Shown one piece after another: positions 1 through 9,716 of a stretch of DNA of 64,000 nt. Under the pieces are notes generated by a model. It searched no databases. It saw only the letters and a list, made by a program, of their open reading frames with translations, and was not told the DNA's origin. Numbering within the stretch: position 1 is the first letter of the stretch; the number at the start of each line of letters is the position of its first letter. The DNA comes from Aspidapion aeneum (Eukaryota; Arthropoda; Insecta; Coleoptera; Brentidae). Made by a program: the position numbers and the translations under genes. The stretch lies in assembly GCA_963576565.1 (NCBI GenBank), contig OY755039.1, positions 22,957,102 through 23,021,101 of the forward strand. Direction: 5' to 3'.

Positions 1-384
1 CTTAAAATTTTTTAGTTTTTTATACAGCTGATGATTTCAGTTGAACCGTTTAACTTAAAAGTGTTTTACGTATTTTTGAATTTAATATTTGGCTAAATAA
101 AAAGTTTTAAAAATTCAGACAAATAAATGTAAAAATAACTAAATGCAAAATTTTTAAGTAGTTACTACTACAATGAAAAAAAAACAAATAATATATAAAA
201 CTAAAAAAAAGTTATGAAATATTCTTGAAGATCAGTTTCTAGTTAGTTAGGTATCTATTTATTTATTTAATTTAATTTTGGATAATTTTGAAGTAACCAA
301 GTGCTTATTTGTTTTTTAAAAGATTTTTTTGACCTTTTGTTCAGTTCAGATGGTAGCAGGTTAAAGAGTTCTTTTCCAATGTAT
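1..384. other. AT-rich stretch, no gene seen
   Basis: Very A+T-rich sequence with homopolymer runs. I see no coding sequence, RNA gene or recognisable repeat here. Confidence 0.5.
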
Positions 385-700
385 GTTTTTCTGTACATTT
401 CTCGAGTTTTTTTGAACATTTTCCGTGTTTTTCTGACCATTTCCCCAGTTTTCCAGGATTTCCGAAAATTTTCCCAGTTTTTCCGAGCATTTCGCGAGGT
501 TTTTCAAACATTTCTAAAGTTTTTTGAAAATTGACCGAAGTTTTCTAAACATTTTCCGAAAATTTCCCGAGTTTTTTCTAACATTTCTCGAGTTTTTTGA
601 ACATTTTCCAAGTTTTTCCAAACATTTTCCGAGTTTTTCCTGACATTTCCGAAAATTTCTTGAGTTTTCCCAAAAAAATTCTGAGTTGTCCGAAAAATTT
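385..700. repeat. degenerate minisatellite (GAGTTTTTTGAACATTTTCC-like)
   Basis: About a dozen imperfect head-to-tail copies of a unit of roughly 20-24 bases, with the recurrent words CGAGTTTTT, AACATTTTCC and CCGAAAATTT. The open frame that crosses it (301-534) is a phenylalanine-rich by-product of this repeat and not a gene. Confidence 0.75.
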
Positions 701-2405
701 TAAAGTGTAAGGACTGTACATTTGCCTCTGGCCTTAACTCTTGGAAGTCAGAAAATATATCTACTTTTTCTTACCTACATATCTATGCCTACACTGGGCA
801 AGACGCGTCCACCCCTACAGAAGGTTGCATGTATACTGAAAGGAGTGACTGAAAGATTTTTCCAAATGATTTTGAATTAAATAAAATATCGGCAACACTG
901 CACTATGGAGTAATCACAGGGGCAAAAACGCTTCCTCTCTCTTTTTTCCTATGTAAATTATTGCATAAGAAAAAAAAGACAGAGCGAGCATTGGAGTTCA
1001 TGTGGTTACCTGCTATTACCAAACGAATAGCGACATCAGCGCCCTCACCGGTCGTCACCGGCTGATTTCAAAGGTCCTCAGTGCGTGAATTAAAGAGTAT
1101 GCTATTGGCCTAATGAAAGCTGAACGTCTATTATATTATTAGTTTATCACTGGACTATAATATCGCTACAATATTCCCCTAAAAGTTGAGGAAATAAAAC
1201 CCAATAAAATATTTTATAAAAAAAATATTGCTTTTCTAGGGCTAAGTTTTATAGTTCTTACAATCCTTATCAAAAAAATTCTCATGACAGTAATAAGTAA
1301 CGCATTTGAATTTCTCTTGCACACTAGTTTGAGTATTAACTAAAAATAAAAATTATATAATCTCAACTTATAAAGTTGACGCACTAAAAAATATTTTATT
1401 TAATACGTGTTTCATTTTTTTAAGACCAAGTATAATATAAACAATATCAGACCGCATGCAAGACACTTGCTCTGCCTGGTCTCGGCCCTACACTGCATCT
1501 AACCATTTTCACTAATGTCGTAAGTCTTTTGTTTTCGTCGAGACGCTATGACCCAATTAATTTATTTTCCTGGTTCAAGTCGTCTGTTGCCTATCATATT
1601 GTGGAACAGTCCGATGTTTTTGTTTACTTCTATACTAACGTCTAGTAAAAGAAAAGTGATGGAACTATGGGTCGAGACAAGAAGAACTCTGTTTAGTTCT
1701 TTTACGCACATTTTATTTTAGCTTTATTGTTACAGGCATTTTGTGGACGACTATGCAGAAATCTCGCATTGTTCCACTGAATTCCATGCAGTAACATTTA
1801 GCTAACTCCTTACACCCTCAAATTACTTTTATTTAAAAACTGCATTTTGATTTGTACATCTAAATTTTGTGTCGTTGCACATTTTCCATTCTAAAACTGT
1901 TTAATTTCTACTGCTTCTTTGGATGCCTGCCACAAATTCGTGACTATCTCTGTCACAGTAGCTGACCATCTGTCAGCTACCAAATCACCGTAACTGACCC
2001 TGTGTCTCGCTACCTCAAAACTCAAATGATGCCGCGTCATTAAAACTGCACTCTTTTAGCAACAAATTTTTTATATCAGCACAACCAACTTCTCACATCA
2101 CCTCTCGTTCTGCATCTTTACAGTATCTAATTAAATAATTTGCGAATCTCTATAATTCCTCTATATTGATCAAAGTTATTTAAACTCAACTTTGTCAGTA
2201 TCTAAACTCACCATCCAGTTTTGCATTTAGATTACATCTAAATCCTATATGTGTGTAAACTTCTTTTCTTATGCCTCTTCTAGTTCTTCCAATTTATATA
2301 TATTTTGCTGGCTTCTTTCTCTGCCTCTCTCTTTTTTTTTAAGTTAAAATACCAACTACCAAAACTTCTTCACCACTGCCGAAATATTTTCAAAAGAGGA
2401 ATGCC
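701..2405. other. no gene recognised
   Basis: A+T-rich, stop-dense sequence on both strands. Some stretches (970-1080, 1440-1560, 1920-2040) are less A+T-rich but show no frame, splice pattern or repeat that I can name. It may be old, unrecognisable TE sequence. Confidence 0.4.
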
Positions 2406-3133
2406 ATCAAAACCGGCTCTGGAACGAAATAGCGATGTACAAAATAGCGAGTATTCAAACAGCGACAATCAAAATAGCGATGTAATGAAAGGACGACTAT
2501 CAAAATAGCGATGTAACAAAATAGCGATTGTAACAAAATAGCGATGTAACAAAATAGAGACTATCAAAATAGCGATGTAACAAAATAGCGATAATTAAAA
2601 TAGCGAAGTAGCAAAATAGCGACTATCAATATAGCGATATTTCGGTTCCGTTTTGGCATGACTAAATGGTTTCATTCTAAGACATTTTGTCGGTTCGGTT
2701 CGGATTCACACCCTCTAGGATCCCGGGAAAGAAGTCAGGAAAGTTTTTTTTTTAAATAAGTTAAGTATAGTCAAAATACCAAAGGATATAATAGCGCATG
2801 TAGGTTCGTTTAGGTTTGGATTGGTTTGATTCGATTCTGTTTGGTTTGATTCGGTATTTTAATACATCGCTATTTTGATAGATACATCTCAATTTTGATT
2901 GTCGCTATTTTGGTTGTCGCTATTTTGATATATCGCTATTTTGATTGTCGCTATTTTGATACATCGCTATTTTGATATGTCGCTTTTTTGTTACAAACGC
3001 TATTTTGATACATCGCTATTTTGATAGTCGCTCCTTCATTACATCGCTATTTTGATAGTCGCTATTTCATTACTCGCTATTTAGTACGTCGCTATTTTGT
3101 ACATCGCTATTTCGTTCCAGAGCCATGAAAACC
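2406..3133. mobile_element. foldback-type TIR element with tandem-repeat arms (FB-1)
   Basis: The outer ends are exact inverted copies, GGCTCTGGAACGAAATAGCG at 2415 and its complement ending at 3124. Each arm is a run of a degenerate 12-18-base unit: AAAATAGCGATGTAAC on the left (2425-2640) and TCGCTATTTTGATACA on the right (2865-3115). The middle (2660-2860) is G/T-rich with GGTTCGGTTCGG words and GGATCCCGGGAAAGAAGTCAGG. The flanks are ATCAAAACC (2406-2414) and ATGAAAACC (3125-3133), an 8-of-9 match that fits a 9-bp target duplication. Tandem-repeat arms with a 9-bp duplication are known from Drosophila foldback and other Mutator-type elements; assigning this family there is inference. No transposase is present. 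Confidence 0.75.
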
Positions 3134-3183
3134 ATTTGCAATATTACTGTAGTACACATACGTTACATTTTATGCAACTAACG
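2661..3183. repeat. 523-bp direct duplication, copy 1
   Basis: The segment starting ACTAAATGGTTTCATTCTAAG at 2661 recurs at 3184, an offset of 523. It includes the right half of FB-1 and about 55 bases of flanking DNA (AAAACCATTTGCAATATTAC). The second copy runs 3184-3538, is interrupted by the LINE, and resumes at 7937-8145. Because flanking DNA is included, this is a segmental duplication and not a second transposition. Confidence 0.8.
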
Positions 3184-3538
3184 ACTAAATGGTTTCATTC
3201 TAAGAAATTTTTTCGGTTCGGATCGGATTTACACCCTTTAGGATCCCGGGAAACAAGTCAGGAAAGTTTTTTTTTGAAAAAATAAGCTGGTATAGTCAAA
3301 ATATCAAAGGATATAATAGCGCATTTCGGTTCGTTTCGGTTTGGATTGTTTGATTCGATTCTGTTTGGTTTGATTCGGTATTTTGATACATCGCTATTTT
3401 AATACATCGCTATTTTAATACATCGCTATTTTGATACATCGCTATTTTGATACATCGCTATTTTGATTGTCGCTGTTTTGGTTCTCGCTATTTTGTTATA
3501 TCGCTATTTTGATTGTCCCTATTTGATACATCGGTATA
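3184..3538. repeat. 523-bp direct duplication, copy 2, left part
   Basis: Repeats the middle and part of the right arm of FB-1, including GGATCCCGGGAAACAAGTC and a run of TCGCTATTTTGATACA units. It stops abruptly at CATCGGTAT, where the LINE begins; the array resumes at 7937 with TTGATATGTCGCTGTTTTG. Confidence 0.8.
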
Positions 3539-3714
3539 TCCAGATCCAGATAGTAGATGGCGCTGTTGAGCGAGTAGGTTGTTGTTGTGGTGGCTCCAGA
3601 AAAACATGAAAATACGATATTTATAGTGCCAAATAAAATCATTTCTTTTGCATAACTAATAGTTTAGTAGTGTGCACATATTCCTACGTGAGGATATTGT
3701 CAAAAAGTGCCAAA

Positions 3715-4473
3715 ATGTCGAAGAATCCAACCCTAAAAGAAGTAAGTGCACGTGTTGATCAATTGTCAATTGAATTCAAAAATGGCCTTGAGAGTTTTAA
3801 AAGCGAATTATCGTCAATTTCTCCTACTCCTGTTGCATCAGCGGTTCCTGGGGATTTTACGCTGAAATTCCAGATGTTCGAATCCATGATCAATTCATCC
3901 CTTGCTGATCTGCAGGGTGAAATGAAATCCTTAAAAGAGTCTGTTGAGCAAATTGAGAAAGAAAGCAAACGCAGTCAGGCCAGACAACTGTCAAACGTGA
4001 TCGTTGTGCGCGGAATCGATGAAAATGTAAACAATCTCTATGAATGTCTGATAGATATTTTTAAAAATAAATTGAAAATTACGGATATAAACAAACGGGA
4101 CATCAATTATTGTTATCGCATTGGTTTAAAGGACACGCAAAAAAATAAACCAAGGCCGCTTGCCGTTCAGTTTTGCACGAAGTGGATTCGCGATCAGGTA
4201 TTTTTTAGTAAAAAATATCTGAAAGGTTCGAAAATTTTAATTACGGAAATGTTAACTCAGGACAGTTTAAACCTCTTCAAAAAAGTGCGGGATGTTATGG
4301 GAAAATCATCGTGGACCTTTAATGGTCGTATTTACGCGAGTGTGCAAAATAAAAAAATCCTTATTAGTTCCGAGAGTGATTTAATCAAATTTAAAAATCC
4401 AATGCTTAGTGATAACAGTGATACCAATTTGAATAGTGCCGATACTGGGAATGTTGCATATAATAATCAGTAA
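3715..4473 (+). CDS. LINE ORF1 protein (coiled coil plus FP-like domain)
   Basis: The 252-residue first ORF of the LINE. I start it at the ATG in CCAAAATGTCG; the frame is open upstream only to a GTG, an unlikely start in an insect. Residues about 52-90 are heptad-like and charged (LQGEMKSLKESVEQIEKE), consistent with a coiled coil for trimerisation. Residues about 92-225 carry LSNVIVVRGIDE, RIGLKD, RPLAVQF, LKGSKILITEMLT and WTFNGRIYA. This is the pattern of the baculovirus-FP-like domain that many insect LINE ORF1 proteins share. There are no CCHC zinc knuckles. By analogy with other ORF1 proteins it would bind the element RNA and form the ribonucleoprotein particle; that role is inferred. 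No stops or frameshifts interrupt it. Confidence 0.85.
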   Translation: MSKNPTLKEVSARVDQLSIEFKNGLESFKSELSSISPTPVASAVPGDFTLKFQMFESMINSSLADLQGEMKSLKESVEQIEKESKRSQARQLSNVIVVRGIDENVNNLYECLIDIFKNKLKITDINKRDINYCYRIGLKDTQKNKPRPLAVQFCTKWIRDQVFFSKKYLKGSKILITEMLTQDSLNLFKKVRDVMGKSSWTFNGRIYASVQNKKILISSESDLIKFKNPMLSDNSDTNLNSADTGNVAYNNQ

Positions 4474-4876
4474 ATTTTTGTATTGTAGGATCAAATAATG
4501 TAAGTTAATCTTTTTTATTTTTTGCAACTTTTATTTTTTAACTACCTACCTACAATATTGTTACGCCTTTTGAAATATGTATAATAAAAATTGCACATTA
4601 TGCTAAATAAAAATATTTATTTTAATTTGGTCACTATAATATTTTAAAAATTTGATATACCAATTTAGTTCTTTTTTTCTGGATTACACCAAGTAAACAA
4701 CTTTACTGCTTATTTATCAACCTTATTTTTTCTATTTAACTTGTTTTTTTTCTAGTATAGTATCATAGTACCTTAGTAATAAATTCAATAATATTAGAGA
4801 TCATAAATTTGAGCATACCTTATTTCTATTCTAATTTTAGTTTATTTATTTTTTCAATCATAAATTAAAACTTATT
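4474..4876 (+). other. inter-ORF spacer of the LINE
   Basis: 403 bases of A+T-rich sequence between ORF1 and ORF2 with stops in all frames. It is long for a LINE spacer. How ORF2 is translated (reinitiation, internal entry or a separate transcript) cannot be read from the sequence. Confidence 0.6.
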
Positions 4877-7657
4877 ATGAAAATTGGCCATTTGAACATT
4901 AGATCAGTATTCACGGGTTTTAGTGACTTCAAACTTTTAGTACAAAAACACAATTTCGATGTTTTTATGCTTAGTGAGACTTGGTTAAACGCAAATATTA
5001 GCACTAATGTCTTAAATATACCTGGATACACATTTTATAGACATGATAGGTTGGGTAGAGGAGGGGGAGTGGGTGCTTATGTCAAAAGTAATTACTCTTG
5101 TCAAACAATCCAATTTGAATTCGCCGTTAATACTAACCTGGAGTTTTTATTTTTAAAAATTAACACTAAATTACAAAATATTTCTGTTGGAACATTATAT
5201 AGACCGAAAGATAAAAATATGAAAAATTTTTTAGAAGACTGTGAAAATATTTTTTCTTTTTTGTGTCCCAACTTTGATGAGGTCATATGCTTGGGGGACT
5301 TTAATACAGATTTTTTAGATCCTAATAACCCAGTGAATTTTTGTTTGGAATCATATAATTTATGTCAAATTATTGAGGAACCTACTAGAGTTACCAGAAC
5401 TACCAGTAAATTGTTGGATCCCATCTTTGTGTCAAAAAAAGAACTGGTGATTTCTAGTGGAGTAATAAATACTGATCACATATCAGATCATAGTCTTACT
5501 TACTGTGATCTTTCAATAATAAAACCAAAAATATCTCAAAAATTTATCAAAGTAAGATCTTTTCATAGCTTTAGTCAAGAGGAATTTGACTGTGGCTTGA
5601 AACAACTTCCTTGGCATTTAATTTTGAGAGAAAATAATATTGACAAAAAAGTTGATATCTTTAATAATTTTATCATATCATTATTTGATCGTCACGCCCC
5701 AATTAAAGAAATTAAAGTTAGTAAACCCAAAGCGCCTTGGCTAACACATAACCTAAAATTAATAATGAAAGAGCGCGATAGAGCTTTCCAGAAATTTAAA
5801 CAAACTAAAAATCCCGGTGACTACAGTACTTATAAAGACCTCCGTAACTTTGCCCTTACTTGTCTACGCAGAGAAAAAAAAGCTCATCTTGATTCACTTA
5901 TGGCTGACAAAAAAAATCCAAAAAAACTGTGGTCTACATTGAGTGATTTTAATATTAAAACAAATAAATCAAGTGACATTCCCCACCATCTATGTAACCC
6001 TGATGATATTAATAACTACTTTTCTAGTTTTTTGCAGACCGTATCAAATAACTGTCAAGGTCAAATAAACTTTTTTCAATCAAATTACTATGAAAATTCA
6101 AACTCTTTTAGTTTCACCATGACTACTGTTCAAGAGGTAAATTCGATCTTGCAGAGCCTGAGTTCAAATGCTTATGGCGTGGATGAAATTTCAGTTCGTA
6201 TGATCAAATACTGTTCCCCTTTTATTAATCCTTATATCACTAATATACTTAATTCTTGTATTGAACAGGGCTACTTTCCACAAAAATGGCGAGTAGCTGT
6301 GGGCAAACCTTTGCCTAAGAAAAATAGTCCTGAGGAATTTTCGGATCTGCGCATAATCAGTATCCTACCAGCTATTTCTAAAATTCTCGAAAAAGTTCTA
6401 TATAAACAAATCTATAATTACTTAACTATGAAAAATATTCTTCCCGATTTTCAATGCGGATTCAGAAAGGGATACTCCACAGCCACAGCCCTTGCAACAG
6501 TTTTGAGTGACGTGATAGAGGCTTACGATAAGGGTGAAGTTACGGCATTAATCTTGTTGGATTTTTCCAAAGCGTTCGACACCATAGATCATAGACTAAT
6601 GTTGGCCAAACTTAAGTTTTATGGGTTTGACGATCTTGCCCTGAGTTTGTCAAAGTCTTACTTAAATGATAGGTTTCAACGCATTACTTGCAACGGCCGT
6701 ACATCTTCACAAATGGACATACTGTCTGGTGTTCCTCAGGGTAGCGTCCTAGGGCCTCTCTTTTTTTTAATTTACACAACAAGTATTTTAAAGGCAATAG
6801 AATACTGTAAAGCCCAGGCCTACGCTGATGATGGCCAGCTATATGGTCATTTTGATGTGGGTGGTGCGAGGAACGCTGAAGAACTAATTAATAAGGATTT
6901 AAACAAAATTCACAAGCTTTCTTTAGAACATAACCTAAAATTAAATGCCAGTAAGTCATATGTTCTCTTTTTTGGGACGAGGGATAAAGTAACTATTTTA
7001 AAACAGCAGCTTAATTTGCAAATTGATAATATTCCTCTAAATGTCGTTAATTCTGCCAGAAATCTTGGAATTATTTTAGATACTGAAATGAGATTTCGTG
7101 AACATGTTAAAAAGTTAATACAAAAATCATTTTTAAGTCTTAAACTTCTTTATTCAAACAAACACTTTCTTAATAAAACCTTAAAACGCGATTTATGTGA
7201 AAGTTTGGTCTTATCGAATTTCAACTACTGTGATTTTATCTATGGCACATGTCTAGATGTAGCGTGCAAAACTCGAATACAAAAAATCCAAAATAGTTGC
7301 TGCAGACTTATTTTCAACCTTAAAAAGTATGATCGTGTCTCTGAAAAAATAAAGGAGCTTTCCTGGTTAAGAATGGACGAGCGCATGAAGCTTCATTTGG
7401 TTAATTTTACCCACCAGCTTTTACAAAGTACCCATTCTACCCCCCTTAAAGCTAAGTTTATAACACGGCAAAATGACCGTATACGTAGTTTAAGAAATGA
7501 TAACCTATTATCAATTCCTAAATATCGAACTTCCCTTTTTAAAAGAAGTTATGTGTACAATGCTATAATGTTATACAACTCCTTGCCCAGTGCGTTGAAG
7601 AGTCTAACAATAATAAAGTTTAAAAAAGAAGTAAAAAAATATCTGTTTACAAACTAA
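4877..7657 (+). CDS. LINE ORF2: APE-type endonuclease and reverse transcriptase
   Basis: An uninterrupted frame of 926 residues. Residues 1-215 form an exonuclease-endonuclease-phosphatase domain: GHLNIRS (N7), LSETWL (E34), GGGVGAYVK, VGTLYRP, CLGDFNTD (D141, N143), ending in DHISDHS (D204, H205), so all expected catalytic residues are present. Residues about 465-750 are the RT: WRVAVGKPLPKK, FQCGFRKGYST, ILLDFSKAFDTIDH (D562), LSGVPQGSVLGP and AYADDGQLY (D651, D652). The residue after YADD is Gly where Thr is usual. The C-terminal ~170 residues have no RNase H motif. The product would nick target DNA and prime cDNA synthesis there. The length and intact motifs suggest a functional gene. Confidence 0.93.
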   Translation: MKIGHLNIRSVFTGFSDFKLLVQKHNFDVFMLSETWLNANISTNVLNIPGYTFYRHDRLGRGGGVGAYVKSNYSCQTIQFEFAVNTNLEFLFLKINTKLQNISVGTLYRPKDKNMKNFLEDCENIFSFLCPNFDEVICLGDFNTDFLDPNNPVNFCLESYNLCQIIEEPTRVTRTTSKLLDPIFVSKKELVISSGVINTDHISDHSLTYCDLSIIKPKISQKFIKVRSFHSFSQEEFDCGLKQLPWHLILRENNIDKKVDIFNNFIISLFDRHAPIKEIKVSKPKAPWLTHNLKLIMKERDRAFQKFKQTKNPGDYSTYKDLRNFALTCLRREKKAHLDSLMADKKNPKKLWSTLSDFNIKTNKSSDIPHHLCNPDDINNYFSSFLQTVSNNCQGQINFFQSNYYENSNSFSFTMTTVQEVNSILQSLSSNAYGVDEISVRMIKYCSPFINPYITNILNSCIEQGYFPQKWRVAVGKPLPKKNSPEEFSDLRIISILPAISKILEKVLYKQIYNYLTMKNILPDFQCGFRKGYSTATALATVLSDVIEAYDKGEVTALILLDFSKAFDTIDHRLMLAKLKFYGFDDLALSLSKSYLNDRFQRITCNGRTSSQMDILSGVPQGSVLGPLFFLIYTTSILKAIEYCKAQAYADDGQLYGHFDVGGARNAEELINKDLNKIHKLSLEHNLKLNASKSYVLFFGTRDKVTILKQQLNLQIDNIPLNVVNSARNLGIILDTEMRFREHVKKLIQKSFLSLKLLYSNKHFLNKTLKRDLCESLVLSNFNYCDFIYGTCLDVACKTRIQKIQNSCCRLIFNLKKYDRVSEKIKELSWLRMDERMKLHLVNFTHQLLQSTHSTPLKAKFITRQNDRIRSLRNDNLLSIPKYRTSLFKRSYVYNAIMLYNSLPSALKSLTIIKFKKEVKKYLFTN

Positions 7658-7935
7658 AAATGTGACTATTTTTTGTGAAATATTGTATGCTCACTGTTTT
7701 TTTTTCTCCTTATCAATACTATGTTGAAAAGAATAATGTAGTGTTTATATTTTTGTTGTTGATATGCTCGATCAGCTGTCAATGCTTTTTTTGTCTTCTA
7801 GTGGTTAAGTAGAATAGCTAATAGCTAGACTTCGCCACACTGAAGCCTATTTGTATGAGATTTGTAATTTATTTTTTCAAATTAATAAAAGTCGTTTTTA
7901 TTTATTTTATTTTATTTATTTATTTATTTATTTAT
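7658..7935 (+). other. LINE 3' UTR and (ATTT)n tail
   Basis: About 230 bases of non-coding 3' sequence ending AATTAATAAAAGTCG, then an (ATTT)n run. A simple-repeat tail in place of poly(A) is usual for CR1/L2-group LINEs. Confidence 0.8.
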
Positions 7936-7936
7936 A

Positions 7937-8146
7937 TTGATATGTCGCTGTTTTGTTACAAACGCTATTTTGATACATCGCTATTTTGATAGTCGCTCTT
8001 TCATTACATCGCTATTTTGATAGTCGCTATTTCATTACTCGCTATTTAGTACGTCGCTATTTTGTACATCGCTATTTCGTTCCAGAGCCATTAAAACCAT
8101 TTCCAATATTACAGTAGTACATATACGTTACATTTTATGCAACAAA
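7937..8146. repeat. 523-bp direct duplication, copy 2, right part (foldback arm)
   Basis: The foldback array resumes here and ends CGTTCCAGAGCC|ATTAAAACC, matching the right end and flank of FB-1. It continues through CATTTTATGCAAC and stops at about 8146. Confidence 0.8.
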
Positions 8147-8181
8147 CTCTATTGTCGATTTTTCGTCAATTTGAAGTTTAG

Positions 8182-8478
8182 TTATTTAAACATCTTAGCA
8201 ATATCCTCAGAACACATTTGTCGAACTTCTTGTCGCCTCTCTGGGTTTTCCTCTATTTGCTTTGCCTCAAAAGCTCTGGCTAAAGCCGTTTTGCACAAGA
8301 CTCCTGTCAGACGCAATCCCGTAGGACTATTCATTACTGGTTCCAGAACCATCTGCTGGGTATCAATTTTGGATATTTGGCGAATGATAGCTGAACACAC
8401 TGCATTGCTGAGCGGCTTTACAATTAAGTATTCTTTTAACTGTATAATTGCTTTTACTATCACCTTCTTCATTATCAT
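8182..8478 (-). CDS. intact 98-residue frame of the unnamed TIR element
   Basis: An uninterrupted frame starting MIMKKVIVKAIIQLKEYL and ending EVRQMCSEDIAKMFK. The C-terminal half (ARAFEAKQIEENPERRQEV) looks like a charged helix. No signal peptide, membrane segment or metal-binding cluster is visible, and I do not recognise the family. It lies about 400 bases downstream, on the same strand, of the cysteine-rich remnant at 8865-9020. In copies B and C the start region is still alignable (GATGATGATGAAGG..., AAAAGCAATTAT) but the rest of the frame is replaced. A CTAGTGCCC junction shared with copy B about 40 bases before the ATG could be a splice acceptor. It may be a second gene or last exon of the element, or an open frame by chance. 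Confidence 0.45.
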   Translation of the reverse strand: MIMKKVIVKAIIQLKEYLIVKPLSNAVCSAIIRQISKIDTQQMVLEPVMNSPTGLRLTGVLCKTALARAFEAKQIEENPERRQEVRQMCSEDIAKMFK

Positions 8479-8864
8479 TCTGAGCCTTCGGTCAAGCTAT
8501 CGACTTTAAGGGCACTAGGACTAGGAAAAATGTTCTCACTCCTGTTGGAATCACAATCGAAGTATTATTATTATTAAGGGTTATAACTTTATTGAGCCAG
8601 CTAAAAAATTGAATAGCTAGTCATTGATAGTCAAGTTTTTATAAATCACGTATGATAAGAAAAATTTTTAGATTGATATATATTAATTAGTCTTTTATAA
8701 AGCATTCGTAACATATTGTATTGACTATGCCTACAAATTTTAAATTCACATTGCATATGGCATAAAAACATACATCTGTAGATATAAAACCTGAAATTCT
8801 GTACGTACGTAGTAATATTTGGATAGGAGTGATGTGAAAACGTTTAAAATTAATGTTTTAATAA

Positions 8865-9020
8865 TTATTTGTTTGTCTTGCTTTTTTGAAATTCTGGCTC
8901 AACTTCTTCATCTTCATTATGATTGATTAAAACGGACACACCCTTTAAAAATTTTATTTGACAATTAAGACATAAATGAAACAATTTAATGGACTTTTTT
9001 TTTGCAGCTACATTTGGCAC
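8865..9020 (-). pseudogene. C-terminal remnant of the GCDSTSA/Cys-cluster protein, copy A
   Basis: The minus-strand frame reads HLCLNCQIKFLKGVSVL, then INHNEDEEVEPEFQKSKTNK and stop. HLCLNCQ aligns with HLCNNCRGNCFNVV of copy C (57130-57429), the last part of its cysteine cluster. The DNA flanking it matches copy B at 31465-31600. Upstream codons are lost at the foldback insertion near 9031. Confidence 0.55.
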
Positions 9021-9030
9021 TGTATTAAAA

Positions 9031-9716
9031 TAGCGGTATCGAAATAGCGACAATCAAAATAGCGATGTAATGAAAGGGCGACTATCAAAATATTGATTTA
9101 ACAAAATAACGATGTAACAAAATAGCGATTGTAGCAAAATAGCGATGTAACAAAATAGCTACTATCAAAATAGCGATATTTCGGTTCCGTTTTGGCATAT
9201 AGTTCGACTAAAGAGTTTCTTTGTAAGAAATATTTTCAAACAAAACTTTCGTGACTTCTTTCCTGGGATCCTAGAGGGTTTGAATCCGAACCGAACCGAT
9301 CCGAATCGAACCAGCATATTTAAAAAAAAATCTCCAGACTTCTTTTCCGGAATCCTAGAGAGTGTGAATCCGAACCGAACCGAATTCGGTTCAGCTGGGT
9401 TCGGTTCGGTTCGGGTTCACACCCTCTAGGATCCAAGAAAAGAACCAGGGAAGTTTTTTTTTTGAAAAAATAAGCTGGTATAGTTAAAATACCGCATTTC
9501 GGTTCGTTTCGGTTTGGTTTGATTGGGTATTTTGATACAATCGCTATTTTGATACATCGCTATTTTGATTGTCGCTATTTTGATATATCGCTATTTTAAA
9601 TGTCGCTATTTTGATACATCGCTATTTTGATATGTCGCTGTTTTGTTACATCGCTATTTCATTACTCGCTATTTCGTACGTCGCTATTTTGTACATCGCT
9701 ATTTCGTTCCGGAGCA
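9031..9716. mobile_element. foldback-type element (FB-3) inserted in the unnamed TIR element
   Basis: Same family as 2406-3133. The left arm is AATAGCGATGTAAC-type repeats (9040-9180) and the right arm their complement (9530-9710), ending CGTTCCGGAGC. The centre has a secondary inverted repeat, GGGATCCTAGAGGGT at about 9265 against ACACCCTCTAGGATCC at 9420, plus GGTTCGGTTCGG words. The left end is more decayed than the right. No reading frame is present. It splits copy A, whose halves match copy B on each side. Confidence 0.7.

Larger units (their letters stand above)
3540..7935 (+). mobile_element. full-length two-ORF non-LTR retrotransposon (CR1/L2/Kiri-like)
   Basis: A complete LINE: a short 5' leader (3540-3714), ORF1 (3715-4473), a 403-base spacer, ORF2 (4877-7657), a 3' UTR of about 230 bases and an (ATTT)n tail at about 7885-7935. 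It sits inside the foldback repeat array, which continues on both sides, so both boundaries are sharp. The clade is inferred from the ORF2 order (APE-type endonuclease then RT, no RNase H), the LLDFSKAFDTIDH and GVPQGSVLGP motifs, and the short microsatellite tail. Both frames are open and undamaged, so the copy is young and might be mobile. The LINE exists only in the second copy of the 523-bp duplication, so it inserted after the duplication. Confidence 0.9.

Noticed and set aside
301..534. 77-codon Phe-rich open frame
   Set aside because: It is generated by the degenerate GAGTTTTTT minisatellite; no domain or codon signal beyond the repeat.
2415..3124. A CRISPR-like array
   Set aside because: The repeats are degenerate, have no unique spacers, and occur in inverted arms with terminal repeats; the context is eukaryotic.
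3715..4473. An endogenised baculovirus gene
   Set aside because: The FP-like domain is a normal part of insect LINE ORF1 proteins and it is followed by a matching ORF2 and a LINE tail; no viral genes accompany it.
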